Positions 8,510 to 17,700 of a stretch of DNA of 64,000 bases are shown here, one piece after another (position 1 is the stretch's first letter; each line of letters begins with the position of its first letter). Where the stretch lies: the NCBI RefSeq assembly GCF_019166065.1, contig NZ_JAHTBN010000002.1, forward strand, positions 496,001 to 560,000, written 5' to 3'. Both the position numbers and the translations under genes were made by a program. Source of the DNA: Candidimonas humi (GTDB lineage Bacteria; Pseudomonadota; Gammaproteobacteria; Burkholderiales; Burkholderiaceae_B). The notes beneath the pieces were generated by a model. That model did not search any database and was not told the origin of the DNA. It was given only the letters and a program-made list of their open reading frames with translations.

Positions 8510-9583
8510 ATGAATCCCAACGAACAGAAGTTGCAATACCCCTGGGGCGATACGCAGCCCGAGCCGGGGCGCGCCATGGCCGTGGCCGACGGCGTGCGCT
8601 GGATCCGCATGCCGCTGCCTTTCGCGCTGGACCACATCAACCTCTGGTTGCTGCGCGACGAGATCGACGGCCGCCAGGGCTGGACGGTGGTCGATTGCGG
8701 CATTTCGCGCGACGAGGTCAAGACCCTGTGGGAGCAAGTGTTCGAGCAGGAACTGGACGGCCTGCCGGTGCTGCGCGTGATCGTCACCCATATGCACCCG
8801 GACCACGTGGGCCTGGCGCACTGGCTGTGCGAGCGCTGGCAGGCGCCGCTGTGGATGAGCATGACCGATTACTTCGTGGCGCGGCTCTGGTCGCGCCCGC
8901 CGGCGGCCGGGACGGCTGCCGCGGGCGGCCCCGGCGGCCAGGCCAACGTCGATCATTTCTCGATGCACGGCATGCGCGACCCCGAGTCGCTCGAGCAGAT
9001 CCGCCAGCGCGCCAGCTACTACCCGAACCTCGTGCCGGACGTGCCCGCGTCCTTTCACCGGCTCCTGAACGGCCAGCGGCTGTCCATAGGCGGGCGGCAA
9101 TGGAGCCTGATCGCGGGCTACGGCCACGCGCCGGAGCACATGTCGCTGTATTGCGAGGCGCTGGACGTGTTGATTTCCGGCGACATGGTGCTGCCGCGCA
9201 TTTCCACCAACGTCAGCGTGTTCGCCTACGAGCCCGATGCCAATCCCTTGCCGCTGTACCTGGATTCGCTGCGCCGCTACGATCCGCTGCCCGAGGGCAC
9301 GCTGGTGCTGCCGTCCCACGGCCGCCCCTTCAAGGGCCTGCACGAACGCGTGTCGCAGCAGTTGACGCACCACGCCGAGCGCCTGCAGGAAGTGCTCGAT
9401 GCCTGTAGAGAGCCGCGCAGTACCATCGACATCGTGCCCGTGCTGTTCAAGCGCAAGCTGGACCTGCACCAGATGACCTTCGCCATGGGCGAGGCGCTGG
9501 CGCACCTGCACGCGCTGTATTTCGAGGGCAAGCTCACGCGCGCCATAGGCGAGGACGGCATCATGCGCTTCTTGCGCGCCTGA
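8510..9583 (+). CDS. MBL-fold metallo-hydrolase linked to the liu cluster
   Basis: A 357-residue metallo-beta-lactamase-fold hydrolase. The metal motif THMHPDHVGLAH (HxHxDH), then GYGHAPEHMSLY and SGDMVLPRIS give the expected ligands; a C-terminal helical region (LVLPSHGRPFKGLHERV onward) follows. The start at 8510 has GGAG seven bases upstream; the frame is open further upstream but that part is not protein-like. It is divergent from liuR and shares the palindrome region, so it is probably LiuR-regulated. The substrate is not identifiable; a thioesterase or glyoxalase-like role in acyl-CoA metabolism would fit the setting but is inference. Confidence 0.88.
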   Translation: MNPNEQKLQYPWGDTQPEPGRAMAVADGVRWIRMPLPFALDHINLWLLRDEIDGRQGWTVVDCGISRDEVKTLWEQVFEQELDGLPVLRVIVTHMHPDHVGLAHWLCERWQAPLWMSMTDYFVARLWSRPPAAGTAAAGGPGGQANVDHFSMHGMRDPESLEQIRQRASYYPNLVPDVPASFHRLLNGQRLSIGGRQWSLIAGYGHAPEHMSLYCEALDVLISGDMVLPRISTNVSVFAYEPDANPLPLYLDSLRRYDPLPEGTLVLPSHGRPFKGLHERVSQQLTHHAERLQEVLDACREPRSTIDIVPVLFKRKLDLHQMTFAMGEALAHLHALYFEGKLTRAIGEDGIMRFLRA

Positions 9584-9627
9584 GCCTGCCGCGGTTGCGA
9601 GCGGGAAGGGCGCCGGGCGCGCAGCCG

Positions 9628-9718
9628 CAGGCGCCACACGCAGGCGCCACACGCAGGCGCCACACGCAGGCGCCACACGCAGGCGCCACACGCAGGCGCT
9701 ACACGCAGGCGCTACCGC
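9628..9718. repeat. 13-bp tandem repeat (VNTR-like) between convergent genes
   Basis: Five identical head-to-tail copies of CAGGCGCCACACG run from 9628 to 9692, a sixth (9693-9705) has one change (CAGGCGCTACACG), and a seventh is one base short. The array lies between the convergent stops of the metallo-hydrolase (9583) and the LysE exporter (9794). A unit not divisible by three fits a non-coding location. Confidence 0.92.
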
Positions 9719-9793
9719 AGGCACTCCACGCGGACAGTACAAGCAGCACGGCGCGACGCAGCAATGCTGTGGCCTTTGGGCCGCGTATCTGTA

Positions 9794-10420
9794 TCAGCGG
9801 TTCGACAGCGCCAGCTTCACCGCCAGGCCCAGGAACACTACGCCCGCGCAGCGGTTGAGCAGGCGCCGCGCGCGCGGCGAGCGCTGCACGTGGCGGCCGA
9901 ACAACCCCGAGAAAAAGGCGATGCAGCCGAACACCAGCAGCGCGGCCAGCATGAACAGCGCCCCCAGTTGCAGGATCTGCAGGGCGACCGGCCCGCGCGC
10001 CGGCGAGGTGAATTGCGGCAGGAAGGCCAGGAAGAACAGCGACACCTTGGGGTTGCTGAGATTCATCAGTATGCCGCGGCGGTACAGCGTGCCGGCCGCG
10101 CGCCGCGGAATCTTTTCGTGCGCATCGAGATGGCCGCGCGCGCGAAACGCCCCCCAGGCCAGGTAAGCCAGGTAGGCCGCGCCGGCCAGCTTCAGCACGG
10201 TGAAGGCCGTCGCCGACGCGGCGAACACCGCCGCCAGCCCCAGGGCCACCGCCGCCGTGTGGACGATCAGCCCGGTGCACAGCCCCAGCACCACGCACAG
10301 GCCCGACTTGCGGCCCCACATCGCCGACTGCATCAGCACGAACAGATTGTCCGGCCCCGGCACCAGCGCCAGCACGATGGCGATACCGAAAAAAGACAGG
10401 GCGACTTGCAGGCTGAGCAT
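9794..10420 (-). CDS. LysE/RhtB-family amino acid exporter
   Basis: A 208-residue inner-membrane protein with about six hydrophobic segments. The family signature VPGPDNLFVLMQSAMWGRKSG follows the first membrane helix, and the conserved NLSNPKVSLFFLAFLPQF stretch sits in the middle. Relatives export lysine, threonine, homoserine or homoserine lactone. It lies about 100 bp downstream of the cystathionine beta-lyase gene on the same strand, which suggests a role in methionine/homoserine-type amino acid efflux, though the substrate is not readable from sequence. The protein ends before the 13-bp repeat array. Confidence 0.9.
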   Translation of the reverse strand: MLSLQVALSFFGIAIVLALVPGPDNLFVLMQSAMWGRKSGLCVVLGLCTGLIVHTAAVALGLAAVFAASATAFTVLKLAGAAYLAYLAWGAFRARGHLDAHEKIPRRAAGTLYRRGILMNLSNPKVSLFFLAFLPQFTSPARGPVALQILQLGALFMLAALLVFGCIAFFSGLFGRHVQRSPRARRLLNRCAGVVFLGLAVKLALSNR

Positions 10421-10521
10421 GATGGCGGTGCTGTGGGTGGCGATGGTTCGAGTCTGGATGCTTCAAGGATGATGCTTCAAACGGCGGTGATCGAGGCTCT
10501 GAAGCTTCGGGCGGCGGCACC

Positions 10522-11730
10522 TCAGGCCGCAGCGCGGCCCGCGGCGTCCAGGGCCTGCGCCAGGTCGGCGATCAGGTCGTCGGGCGATTCCAGGCCGATG
10601 TGCAGGCGCACCAGGGCGTTGCCGTTGCGCTGCCAGTAGCCGTGCTGCGCCAGCGTGCCGGTGTCCACGAGCTGCACCAGGCTTTCGAAGCCGCCCCATG
10701 AGAAGCCGATGCCGAACAGTTGCAGCGCGTCGACGAAGCGCCTGGCGGCGTCAGCGTCCAGCTTGAGCTCGACGGCCATCATGCCGTTGGAGCCGCTGCA
10801 GTCGCGCTGCCACAGCGCGTGGCCGGCGTCCTCGGGCAGCGCGGGATGGTACAGGCGCGCGACTTCGGGGCGGGTGCGCAGGAAGTCGCAGACGCGCAGC
10901 GCGTGTTCGGCGTGTTCGCGCATGCGTATCGGCAAGGTGCGCACGCCGCGCAGGGCCAGCCACGCGTCGTCGGCGCTGATGGAATAGCCCATGGCGTAAT
11001 GGGTTTCGTTGAGGCGCTGCACGACTTCGGGCTGGCGCGCCATGACCGCGCCCAGCATCAGGTCGGAATGCCCGCCCACGTATTTGGTGCCGGCCACCAC
11101 CGACACGTCGGCGCCCAGGTCCAGCGGCCGGTAGATGTAGCCCGAGCCCCAGGTGTTGTCCGTGACCAGCAGCAGGCCGTGCTGGTGCGCGAATTTCGCC
11201 AGCGCCGGCAGGTCCAGCATTTCGAACAGCAGCGAGCCCGGCGATTCCACATACAGCACCCGCGTCTCGGGGCGCAGCAGCGGGGCCAGCGCCTCGGGCG
11301 TGGCGCGCGCATAGTCGACCTGTATGCCCATGCGCCGCAGCACGGTCTTGTCCAGATGGCGCACCGGGCCGTATACGCAGTCGGCGGCCAGCATGTGCGA
11401 GCCGCTGTCCAGCAGCGCGAACAGCGCCAGCGTGATGGCCGCCAGGCCCGAGGACGCGAGGAAGGCGCGGCTGGCGCCTTCCAGTTCGCAGAAAACTTGC
11501 TCGAGCGCCGTGTGGGTCTGCATGCCGACTCGCCCATAGGTGACGACGCGTTCGCCGCGCGCCTTGGCCATCTGGGCGCGTTCCAGCGCCTGCAGCGATT
11601 CGAAGCGCACCGTGCTGGTGCGCATCGAGGGCAGCGCTACCGGCGCGCAACCGGTTTGCGGATCGAAGCCGGCCACGCCGGTATGCTGCAGCAAGGTGTC
11701 GAGATGGGTATGGGAAGAACTGTCGGACAT
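10522..11730 (-). CDS. metC: cystathionine beta-lyase (PLP-dependent)
   Basis: A 402-residue Cys/Met-metabolism PLP enzyme that would cleave cystathionine to homocysteine, pyruvate and ammonia. Diagnostic stretches are YGRVGMQTH near residue 65, SSGLAAITLALFALL, VTDNTWGSGY and the Schiff-base lysine in VVAGTKYVGGHSDLMLGAV. The start at 11730 (MSDSSSHTHLD) gives the normal family length; an open frame upstream extends to 12024 but overlaps hutC and is not conserved-looking. The family includes gamma-synthases and lyases; the W/G-rich NTWGSGYIYRPL and overall pattern favour beta-lyase. Probably transcribed with the downstream exporter. Confidence 0.9.
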   Translation of the reverse strand: MSDSSSHTHLDTLLQHTGVAGFDPQTGCAPVALPSMRTSTVRFESLQALERAQMAKARGERVVTYGRVGMQTHTALEQVFCELEGASRAFLASSGLAAITLALFALLDSGSHMLAADCVYGPVRHLDKTVLRRMGIQVDYARATPEALAPLLRPETRVLYVESPGSLLFEMLDLPALAKFAHQHGLLLVTDNTWGSGYIYRPLDLGADVSVVAGTKYVGGHSDLMLGAVMARQPEVVQRLNETHYAMGYSISADDAWLALRGVRTLPIRMREHAEHALRVCDFLRTRPEVARLYHPALPEDAGHALWQRDCSGSNGMMAVELKLDADAARRFVDALQLFGIGFSWGGFESLVQLVDTGTLAQHGYWQRNGNALVRLHIGLESPDDLIADLAQALDAAGRAAA

Positions 11731-11956
11731 GGTTGGGCCTGCGTTGACGATATGGATGGTGTCGAGGATATTGTGCCGGAGTATTTGCAGTATGCGGTAT
11801 TGCGGTATTGCGTAGACGTAGCGGGTGCTGCGCGGCCGGGGCCGGCCGGCGCATGGCCGCGCCGCGGCGGCGAGGGCCACTGCCGGTATTGTCCGACATT
11901 TTCCCTGCTTGTCCATGGGCGCCATGGCCGCGCCTGGGCCCCCGGCCCGGCGCCGA

Positions 11957-12691
11957 TCAGTATCTGCCGGTGAACTTGTAGCGATTGCCCGGGTGCCACA
12001 TGGTCGCGTTCGAGGTGAACGCATTCTTGGAAAAAGTCACGCGGTCCATCACCAGGCAGGGCTGGGTAGGGGCTATGTCCAGCGCCGCCGCGACCTCGCG
12101 GTTCGGCAGCTTGACTTCGATGCTGTACTGGCCGGTGGGCAGCGGCGCCACGCGCATCAAGTATTCGTTCGGGGTCAGGGCGGCCCAGTCCTGCTCCAGG
12201 TAGCCGGGCGCGGCCTGTGCGTCCACCAGCCGGTCTTCCAGCTGGATCGCGGTTTCGTTCTCGTAGTGCACGATGACGGAATGGAACAGCAGCGCGCCGG
12301 GGGCGATGCGGTAGCGCCGCGCCTGCAGTTCGCTGGCACGCACGCTGTCCAGCAGCAGCACTTTGCTGGAATGGCGATGGCCGCGCTCGCGGATGTCCTG
12401 GGCGATGCTGCGGATCTCGATCAGTGTGGACTGGAATTTCGGCTGGGCCACGTAGGTGCCCGAACCCTTGTAGCGCACCAGCAACTGGTCGGCCGTCAGT
12501 TCGCGCAAGGCGCGGTTGACGGTCATGCGCGACACCTTGAAGGTCTCGCACAAGGCCAGTTCGGTGGGAATCAGGTCGCCTTCCTTCCAGGCCCCGCTCT
12601 GGATTTTCTCGAGCACGAAATTCTTGATCTGCTGGTAGGCCGGAGGGCTTTCCTTGGCGGTGCCGGTCGTGATGGCGCGTGGCGCGGGCAT
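11957..12691 (-). CDS. hutC: histidine utilisation repressor (GntR/HutC family)
   Basis: A 244-residue GntR-type repressor. The N-terminal winged helix contains IPTELALCETFKVSRMTVNR and LLVRYKGSGTYVAQPKF; the C-terminal UTRA effector domain ends with FSKNAFTSNATMWHPGNRYKFTGRY. HutC proteins bind urocanate and release hut promoters. It is divergent from hutU-hutH, and two near-identical TGTATATACA-like boxes lie in the shared intergenic space. A third perfect copy lies upstream of hutI on the far side of the locus, so one repressor probably controls both hut transcripts and itself. Confidence 0.92.
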   Translation of the reverse strand: MPAPRAITTGTAKESPPAYQQIKNFVLEKIQSGAWKEGDLIPTELALCETFKVSRMTVNRALRELTADQLLVRYKGSGTYVAQPKFQSTLIEIRSIAQDIRERGHRHSSKVLLLDSVRASELQARRYRIAPGALLFHSVIVHYENETAIQLEDRLVDAQAAPGYLEQDWAALTPNEYLMRVAPLPTGQYSIEVKLPNREVAAALDIAPTQPCLVMDRVTFSKNAFTSNATMWHPGNRYKFTGRY

Positions 12692-12720
12692 GGGTGCTCC
12701 CTCGGGCGGGCAGGGTTATA

Positions 12721-12751
12721 TGTATAGACAAATTGCCGCTATGCATATACA
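12721..12751. promoter_or_regulatory. two putative HutC boxes in the hutC-hutU intergenic region
   Basis: TGTATAGACA (12721-12730) and TGCATATACA (12742-12751) each differ by one base from the palindrome TGTATATACA that occurs intact upstream of hutI (20933-20942). Their centres are 21 bp apart, two helical turns, so bound dimers would lie on the same DNA face. Binding is inferred. Confidence 0.7.
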
Positions 12752-12976
12752 TTATGCAATGAGCTTACAAGAATTCCCGCGGCTTGTCGGCAGGCCGTGG
12801 CGTTGCGCCGGCGGACGGCCCGCGCCGCCCGGGCAAGGGCCTTGGGGCGCGGCAGCCGCGCATGTCCGCTGGCCCAGCGCCATAGCGGATGCGCCGCGCG
12901 AAGCTCGGCCGGCAAGGCGCAACTCCAAGCCCGGGGCGCACTCGCCGGGCGCTTGCCCAAGTACCAGGAGACGATC

Positions 12977-14692
12977 ATGTCCAAGGATTCCGCCGCGGCC
13001 GTCGGCCACGATCCCCGCTACGACGCGAGCCGCGAAATTCATGCCCCCACCGGCCCCAAGCTCAGTTGCAAGAGCTGGGTCACCGAAGCCGCCTACCGCA
13101 TGATCCAGAACAACCTGGACCCCGCCGTGGCCGAGAATCCGGCGCATCTGGTGGTGTACGGCGGCATAGGCCGCGCCGCGCGCAACTGGGAATGCTACGA
13201 CAAGATCCTGGAAACGTTGCGCGCGCTCGAAGACGACGAGTCGCTGCTGATCCAGTCCGGCAAGCCGGTAGGCGTGTTCAAGACGCACCCCGACGCCCCG
13301 CGCGTGCTCATCGCCAATTCCAACTTGGTGCCGCGCTGGGCCGATTGGGAACACTTCCACGAGCTCGACCGCGCGGGCCTCTTCATGTATGGCCAGATGA
13401 CGGCCGGCAGCTGGATCTACATCGGCAGCCAGGGCATCGTGCAGGGCACCTACGAGACCTTTGCCGAGGCCGGCCGCCAGCATTACGGCGGCAGCCTCGA
13501 AGGCCGCTGGATCCTGACCGCCGGGCTGGGCGGCATGGGCGGCGCGCAGCCACTGGCCGCGAGCTTCGCCGGCGCCTGCTCGCTGGTGGTCGAATGCCAG
13601 CAGTCGCGCATCGACTTCCGCCTCAAGACCCGCTACCTGGACAAGCAGGCGCGCACGCTGGACGAGGCGCTGGACCTGATGCGCTTGCACACCGGCCGCA
13701 AAGAGGCCGTGTCCGTGGGCCTGCTGGGCAATGCGGCCGAGATCGTCCCCGAGCTGGCACGCCGCGCCCGCGAGGGCGGCCCGCGGCCCGACCTGGTCAC
13801 CGACCAGACCTCGGCCCACGATCTCGTCAACGGCTATCTGCCCGCGGGCTGGAGCGTCGACCAATGGCATCTGGCGCAGCGCGACCCGGCGCGCCATGCC
13901 GAGCTGCAGGCCGCGGCGGCGCGGTCCTGCGCCACGCACGTGCAGGCCATGCTGGACTTCCAGGCCATGGGCGTGCCGGTGGTCGACTACGGCAACAACA
14001 TACGCCAGGTGGCGCGCGACCAGGGCGTCGAGCGCGCCTTCGATTTCCCCGGTTTCGTGCCCGCCTACATCCGGCCCATGTTCTGCCAGGGCAAGGGGCC
14101 GTTCCGCTGGGTGGCGCTGTCGGGCGACCCGGAAGACATCTACAAGACCGACAGCAAGATCAAGGAACTGTTTCCCGCCAACAAGCACGTGCATCGCTGG
14201 CTGGACATGGCGCGCGAGCGCATCGCGTTCCAGGGCTTGCCGGCGCGCATCTGCTGGCTGGGCCTGGGCGAGCGCGACGCGGCCGGACTGGCCTTCAACG
14301 AGATGGTGCGCAGCGGCGAACTGAAGGGCCCCATCGTCATAGGCCGCGACCATCTCGATACCGGTTCGGTGGCCAGCCCCAACCGCGAGACCGAGGCCAT
14401 GCGCGACGGCACCGATGCGGTGTCCGACTGGCCGCTGCTCAACGCGCTGCTGAACACCGCCGGCGGCGCCAGCTGGGTATCGTTCCATCATGGCGGTGGC
14501 GTGGGCATGGGCTACAGCCAGCACGCCGGCATGGTGATCGTGGCCGACGGCAGCGACGCCGCGCGCGCGCGCCTGGCGCGCGTGCTGGTCAACGATTGCG
14601 CCAGCGGCGTCATGCGCCACGCCGATGCCGGCTACGAGCTGGCGATCGAGACCGCGCGGCGCTACGGCCTGAAGTTGCCGATGATAGGGTGA
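12977..14692 (+). CDS. hutU: urocanate hydratase
   Basis: A 571-residue NAD-dependent enzyme converting urocanate to imidazolonepropionate, step two of histidine breakdown. The urocanase signature [10 protein letters not shown] is at residues 418-427 with the active-site Cys426, and the NAD-binding loop is [20 protein letters not shown] (181-200). Other family landmarks are [11 protein letters not shown] and [22 protein letters not shown] lies a suitable distance before the ATG at 12977; the frame is open upstream but that stretch is the hutC-hutU intergenic region. It is the first gene of the rightward hutU-hutH transcript, behind the two HutC boxes. Confidence 0.97.
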   Translation: MSKDSAAAVGHDPRYDASREIHAPTGPKLSCKSWVTEAAYRMIQNNLDPAVAENPAHLVVYGGIGRAARNWECYDKILETLRALEDDESLLIQSGKPVGVFKTHPDAPRVLIANSNLVPRWADWEHFHELDRAGLFMYGQMTAGSWIYIGSQGIVQGTYETFAEAGRQHYGGSLEGRWILTAGLGGMGGAQPLAASFAGACSLVVECQQSRIDFRLKTRYLDKQARTLDEALDLMRLHTGRKEAVSVGLLGNAAEIVPELARRAREGGPRPDLVTDQTSAHDLVNGYLPAGWSVDQWHLAQRDPARHAELQAAAARSCATHVQAMLDFQAMGVPVVDYGNNIRQVARDQGVERAFDFPGFVPAYIRPMFCQGKGPFRWVALSGDPEDIYKTDSKIKELFPANKHVHRWLDMARERIAFQGLPARICWLGLGERDAAGLAFNEMVRSGELKGPIVIGRDHLDTGSVASPNRETEAMRDGTDAVSDWPLLNALLNTAGGASWVSFHHGGGVGMGYSQHAGMVIVADGSDAARARLARVLVNDCASGVMRHADAGYELAIETARRYGLKLPMIG

Positions 14693-14889
14693 GCGGGTTT
14701 GGCAGCCATCGCGGCAAGCGCCTCGAACCTGCGCTGCGGCCGGGCTTCGGCCTGGTGCCCATTGCCGCCGGCTCGCGCTTTGCTCTTTGGGTACGTTTGT
14801 CGCGTCGATTGCCGGCTTGCCGGCCGTCGATCGCGAATCCGTAAGAAGTCGCGAATCCGCAGGAAATGGCAGACCACACAGACAACAGC

Positions 14890-16434
14890 ATGAGCAAACC
14901 CACACTGCAAATCCGGCCCGGTGCGCTGGGCCTGGACGAGATACGCCGCATCTGGCGCGGCGAAGTGAGCCTGGCGCTGGCCGACGGCGCGGTCGAGGCC
15001 ATGCGCGCCTCGGCGGACGTCGTCGGACGCATCATCGCCTGTGGAGACGCCGCCTACGGCATCAACACAGGCTTCGGCAAGCTGGCCCAGACGCGCATTC
15101 CGGACGTCGACCTGGAACGCCTGCAAAAGAACCTGATCCTGTCGCATTCCGTGGGCGTGGGCGAGCCGCTGCCCGAGGCCATCGTGCGCCTGGTCATGGC
15201 GCTGAAGATCGGCAGCCTGGCGCGCGGCTACTCCGGCATCCGCCCCGAGGCCGTGGCTACCCTGCTGGATATGTACAACGCCGGGGTCTTGCCGCACATC
15301 CCCGCCAAAGGCTCGGTGGGCGCTTCGGGCGATCTCGCGCCGCTGGCGCACATGACGCTGGCCTTGATGGGCGAGGGGCAGGCGCGCTGGCGCGGGCGCC
15401 TGATGCCGGCCGCCGATGTGCTGCGCGAGGCCGGCATCAGGCCCGTGGCGCTGGCCGCCAAGGAAGGGCTGGCGCTGATCAACGGCACGCAGGTGTCCAC
15501 GGCCCTGGCGCTGCACGGCCTGTTCCTCGCGCAGATATTGTTCGGCAACGCGGTGCTGGCCGGCGCGATGAGCGTGGACGCGGCCAAGGGCAGCGACGCG
15601 CCCTTCGATCCGCGAGTGCACGAGATCCGCGGCCAGCCCGGGCAGATCCGCGCCGCCGGCCTGTACCGGCGCCTGCTGGCGGGCAGCGCCATCCGCCAGT
15701 CGCACGTCTTCAACGACAACAAGGTGCAGGACCCGTACAGCCTGCGCTGCCAGCCGCAGGTGATGGGGGCGGTGCACGACCTGCAGCGGCAGGCCGCCGG
15801 AACCTTGCTGATCGAGGCCAATGCCGTGACCGACAACCCGTTGATCTTCCCCGGCGCGGACGGCCGGCCCGACCAGGTGATCTCGGGCGGCAATTTCCAC
15901 GCCGAGCCGGTGGCCTTCGCGGCCGACACGCTGGCTCTGGCGATCGCCGAGACCGGTGCGCTGGCCGAGCGCCGCGTGGCGCTGCTGATCGATGCCAGCA
16001 TTTCGGGCCTGCCGCCTTTCCTGGTGCCCTCGGCCGGCTTGAATTCGGGCTTCATGATTGCTCACGTCACTGCCGCCGCGCTGGCCTCCGAGAACAAATC
16101 GCTGGCGCATCCCGCCAGCGTCGACAGCCTGCCGACTTCGGCCAACCAGGAAGATCACGTCAGCATGGCCACCTTCGCCGGCCGGCGGCTCGACGAAATG
16201 GCGCGCAACACCGCGACCATCCTCGCCATCGAATTTCTTTGCGCCGCGCAGGGCATCGATTTCCACGCGCCGCTGCAGACCTCGACCGCGCTGCAATCGG
16301 TGCATCGCCGCATACGCGCCGAGATTCCCTTCTATCAGGAAGACCGTCTATTGGCCCGCGACATCCAGCTCATGACCGAGCGGGTGCTGGACCAGTCGCT
16401 GCTGGCCGGGCAGGAAGAGCTGCTGGAGCATTGA
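14890..16434 (+). CDS. hutH: histidine ammonia-lyase
   Basis: Deaminates histidine to urocanate, the first hut step. The MIO-forming Ala-Ser-Gly lies in [14 protein letters not shown], with [11 protein letters not shown] and [15 protein letters not shown] as further family landmarks. With the start at 14890 ([11 protein letters not shown]) the protein has 514 residues and the MIO serine is at 146, close to 143 in the Pseudomonas enzyme. An in-frame ATG at 14866 (MADHTDNS) would add eight residues; neither start has well-spaced Shine-Dalgarno sequence. About 200 bp separate it from hutU, and an 11-bp direct repeat (TCGCGAATCCG, 14831 and 14849) precedes the start. Confidence 0.96.
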   Translation: MSKPTLQIRPGALGLDEIRRIWRGEVSLALADGAVEAMRASADVVGRIIACGDAAYGINTGFGKLAQTRIPDVDLERLQKNLILSHSVGVGEPLPEAIVRLVMALKIGSLARGYSGIRPEAVATLLDMYNAGVLPHIPAKGSVGASGDLAPLAHMTLALMGEGQARWRGRLMPAADVLREAGIRPVALAAKEGLALINGTQVSTALALHGLFLAQILFGNAVLAGAMSVDAAKGSDAPFDPRVHEIRGQPGQIRAAGLYRRLLAGSAIRQSHVFNDNKVQDPYSLRCQPQVMGAVHDLQRQAAGTLLIEANAVTDNPLIFPGADGRPDQVISGGNFHAEPVAFAADTLALAIAETGALAERRVALLIDASISGLPPFLVPSAGLNSGFMIAHVTAAALASENKSLAHPASVDSLPTSANQEDHVSMATFAGRRLDEMARNTATILAIEFLCAAQGIDFHAPLQTSTALQSVHRRIRAEIPFYQEDRLLARDIQLMTERVLDQSLLAGQEELLEH

Positions 16435-16460
16435 GGCGTAGTTGGCGGCATGCTGCTTGT

Positions 16461-16484
16461 CGATAAGCCGATAAGCCGATAAGC
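16461..16484. repeat. three perfect 8-bp tandem repeats between hutH and hutG
   Basis: CGATAAGC occurs three times head to tail in the 260-bp gap between the convergent hutH and hutG. The rest of that gap shows no gene and no hairpin with a T-run. Confidence 0.7.
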
Positions 16485-16695
16485 GGCGACCGGCCAGGCA
16501 TCGCGCCGGAACTGTACGTCCGGCTTGGTTTGTATCGCGGGAGTCGGGAGCTCGTTTTTACCGCTGCGCAGCCCGGCGCCGGGCGGGCTCGGTCCCGCGC
16601 GGAGCTACGCCAGAGCGGGGCTGTGCCAGATGCTTGTGTCGCGGCGGCATGCTTCATGGGACAGAGGCCGCCCGCCCGCCGAGCGGGGCAAATGA

Positions 16696-17508
16696 TCAAG
16701 CCTTGTTCAGCCACTCCATCGCCAGTTCCACCGCCTGCCGCACCACGACGGCCGCGGGGTCGGCGAGTTCGGGCAGGTAGGGATAGGGCCGGCTTTCCTG
16801 CATGTAGGTGATCTGCGATTGTTCCAGTTGCACCGCGTACACGCCCTCGGCCGGCTGCCCATAGTGCCGCGTGATATAGCCGCCGGTGAAGCGGCCGTTG
16901 GCCACCGCCGTGTAGCGGCCATCGCGCTCCACCAGATCGGCCAGCGCCTGGCCCAGCCCGGGCGGCGTGCTGGCGTCGCGCGCCGTGCCGAAGTTGAAGT
17001 CCGGCAAGCGTCCCTCGAAAAAGCGCGGCACGCGCGAGCGTATCGAATGCGCTTCCCATAGCAGCACCCGGCCATGTTCGCGCCGCAGCCGCGCCAGTTC
17101 GGCCGCGATGGCGGCGTGATACGGCTTCCAGTACAGGCCCAGGCGCCGTTGCTGTTCCGCCTCGTCCGGCAGCCTGCCGTCGGGATAGAGCGCTTCCTTG
17201 TCGAAGGTATCGACGGGCAGCAGGCCCGTGGTGTCCTGGCCCGGATACAGGTTGGCGCCATCCGGCGGCCGGTTCAGGTCGATCACATAGCGTGAATAGC
17301 GCGGCTGCAGCACCGAGGCGCCCATGTCGCGCACAAAGGAATACAGGCGGTCCAGGTGCCAGTCGGTATCGTCGTAGTGGCTGGCCACCGGCGTCATGGA
17401 TGCGGCGATATCGGGCGGGATTTCCGTGCCCATGTGGGGAATCGATACCAGCAGGGGAATCGACCCCTGGCTCAAGGTGTACACAGGGTCTTGCTCGATG
17501 TCGCTCAT
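16696..17508 (-). CDS. hutG: N-formylglutamate deformylase
   Basis: A 270-residue N-formylglutamate amidohydrolase releasing formate and glutamate, the last step of the five-enzyme histidine route. Landmarks are LLVSIPHMGTEIPPDIA, HYDDTDWHLDRLY, RYVIDLNRPPDG and RVLLWEAHSIRSRVPRFFEG, which supply the acidic/His metal-binding residues. The start at 17508 is preceded by AGGAA with good spacing; an upstream open frame to 17613 is not conserved-looking. It is the last gene of the leftward hutI-hutF-hutG transcript, about 190 bp after hutF. Together with HutF it identifies the formylglutamate branch rather than direct HutG formiminoglutamase. Confidence 0.94.
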   Translation of the reverse strand: MSDIEQDPVYTLSQGSIPLLVSIPHMGTEIPPDIAASMTPVASHYDDTDWHLDRLYSFVRDMGASVLQPRYSRYVIDLNRPPDGANLYPGQDTTGLLPVDTFDKEALYPDGRLPDEAEQQRRLGLYWKPYHAAIAAELARLRREHGRVLLWEAHSIRSRVPRFFEGRLPDFNFGTARDASTPPGLGQALADLVERDGRYTAVANGRFTGGYITRHYGQPAEGVYAVQLEQSQITYMQESRPYPYLPELADPAAVVVRQAVELAMEWLNKA

Positions 17509-17700
17509 ATCGGGTTCCTTGTTGCAGTAGTTCGTCCAGTGCCATGTCCGGTTGATCCATGGCCTTGAATCCGGATGGATACGCCCTCCGGGCCGGGCCC
17601 GCGTCGCGGCCACAGCCGGCCGCTGTCGGCGCGGATAGTCGAGTCTGTATGGTCAGCGCAGGTATCAAGTTTGAACATCTGGATCAGTCGAACATCCGAG

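Noticed and set aside
9628-9718. CRISPR array
   Set aside because: The units are only 13 bp and are directly abutting, with no spacers and no cas genes nearby.
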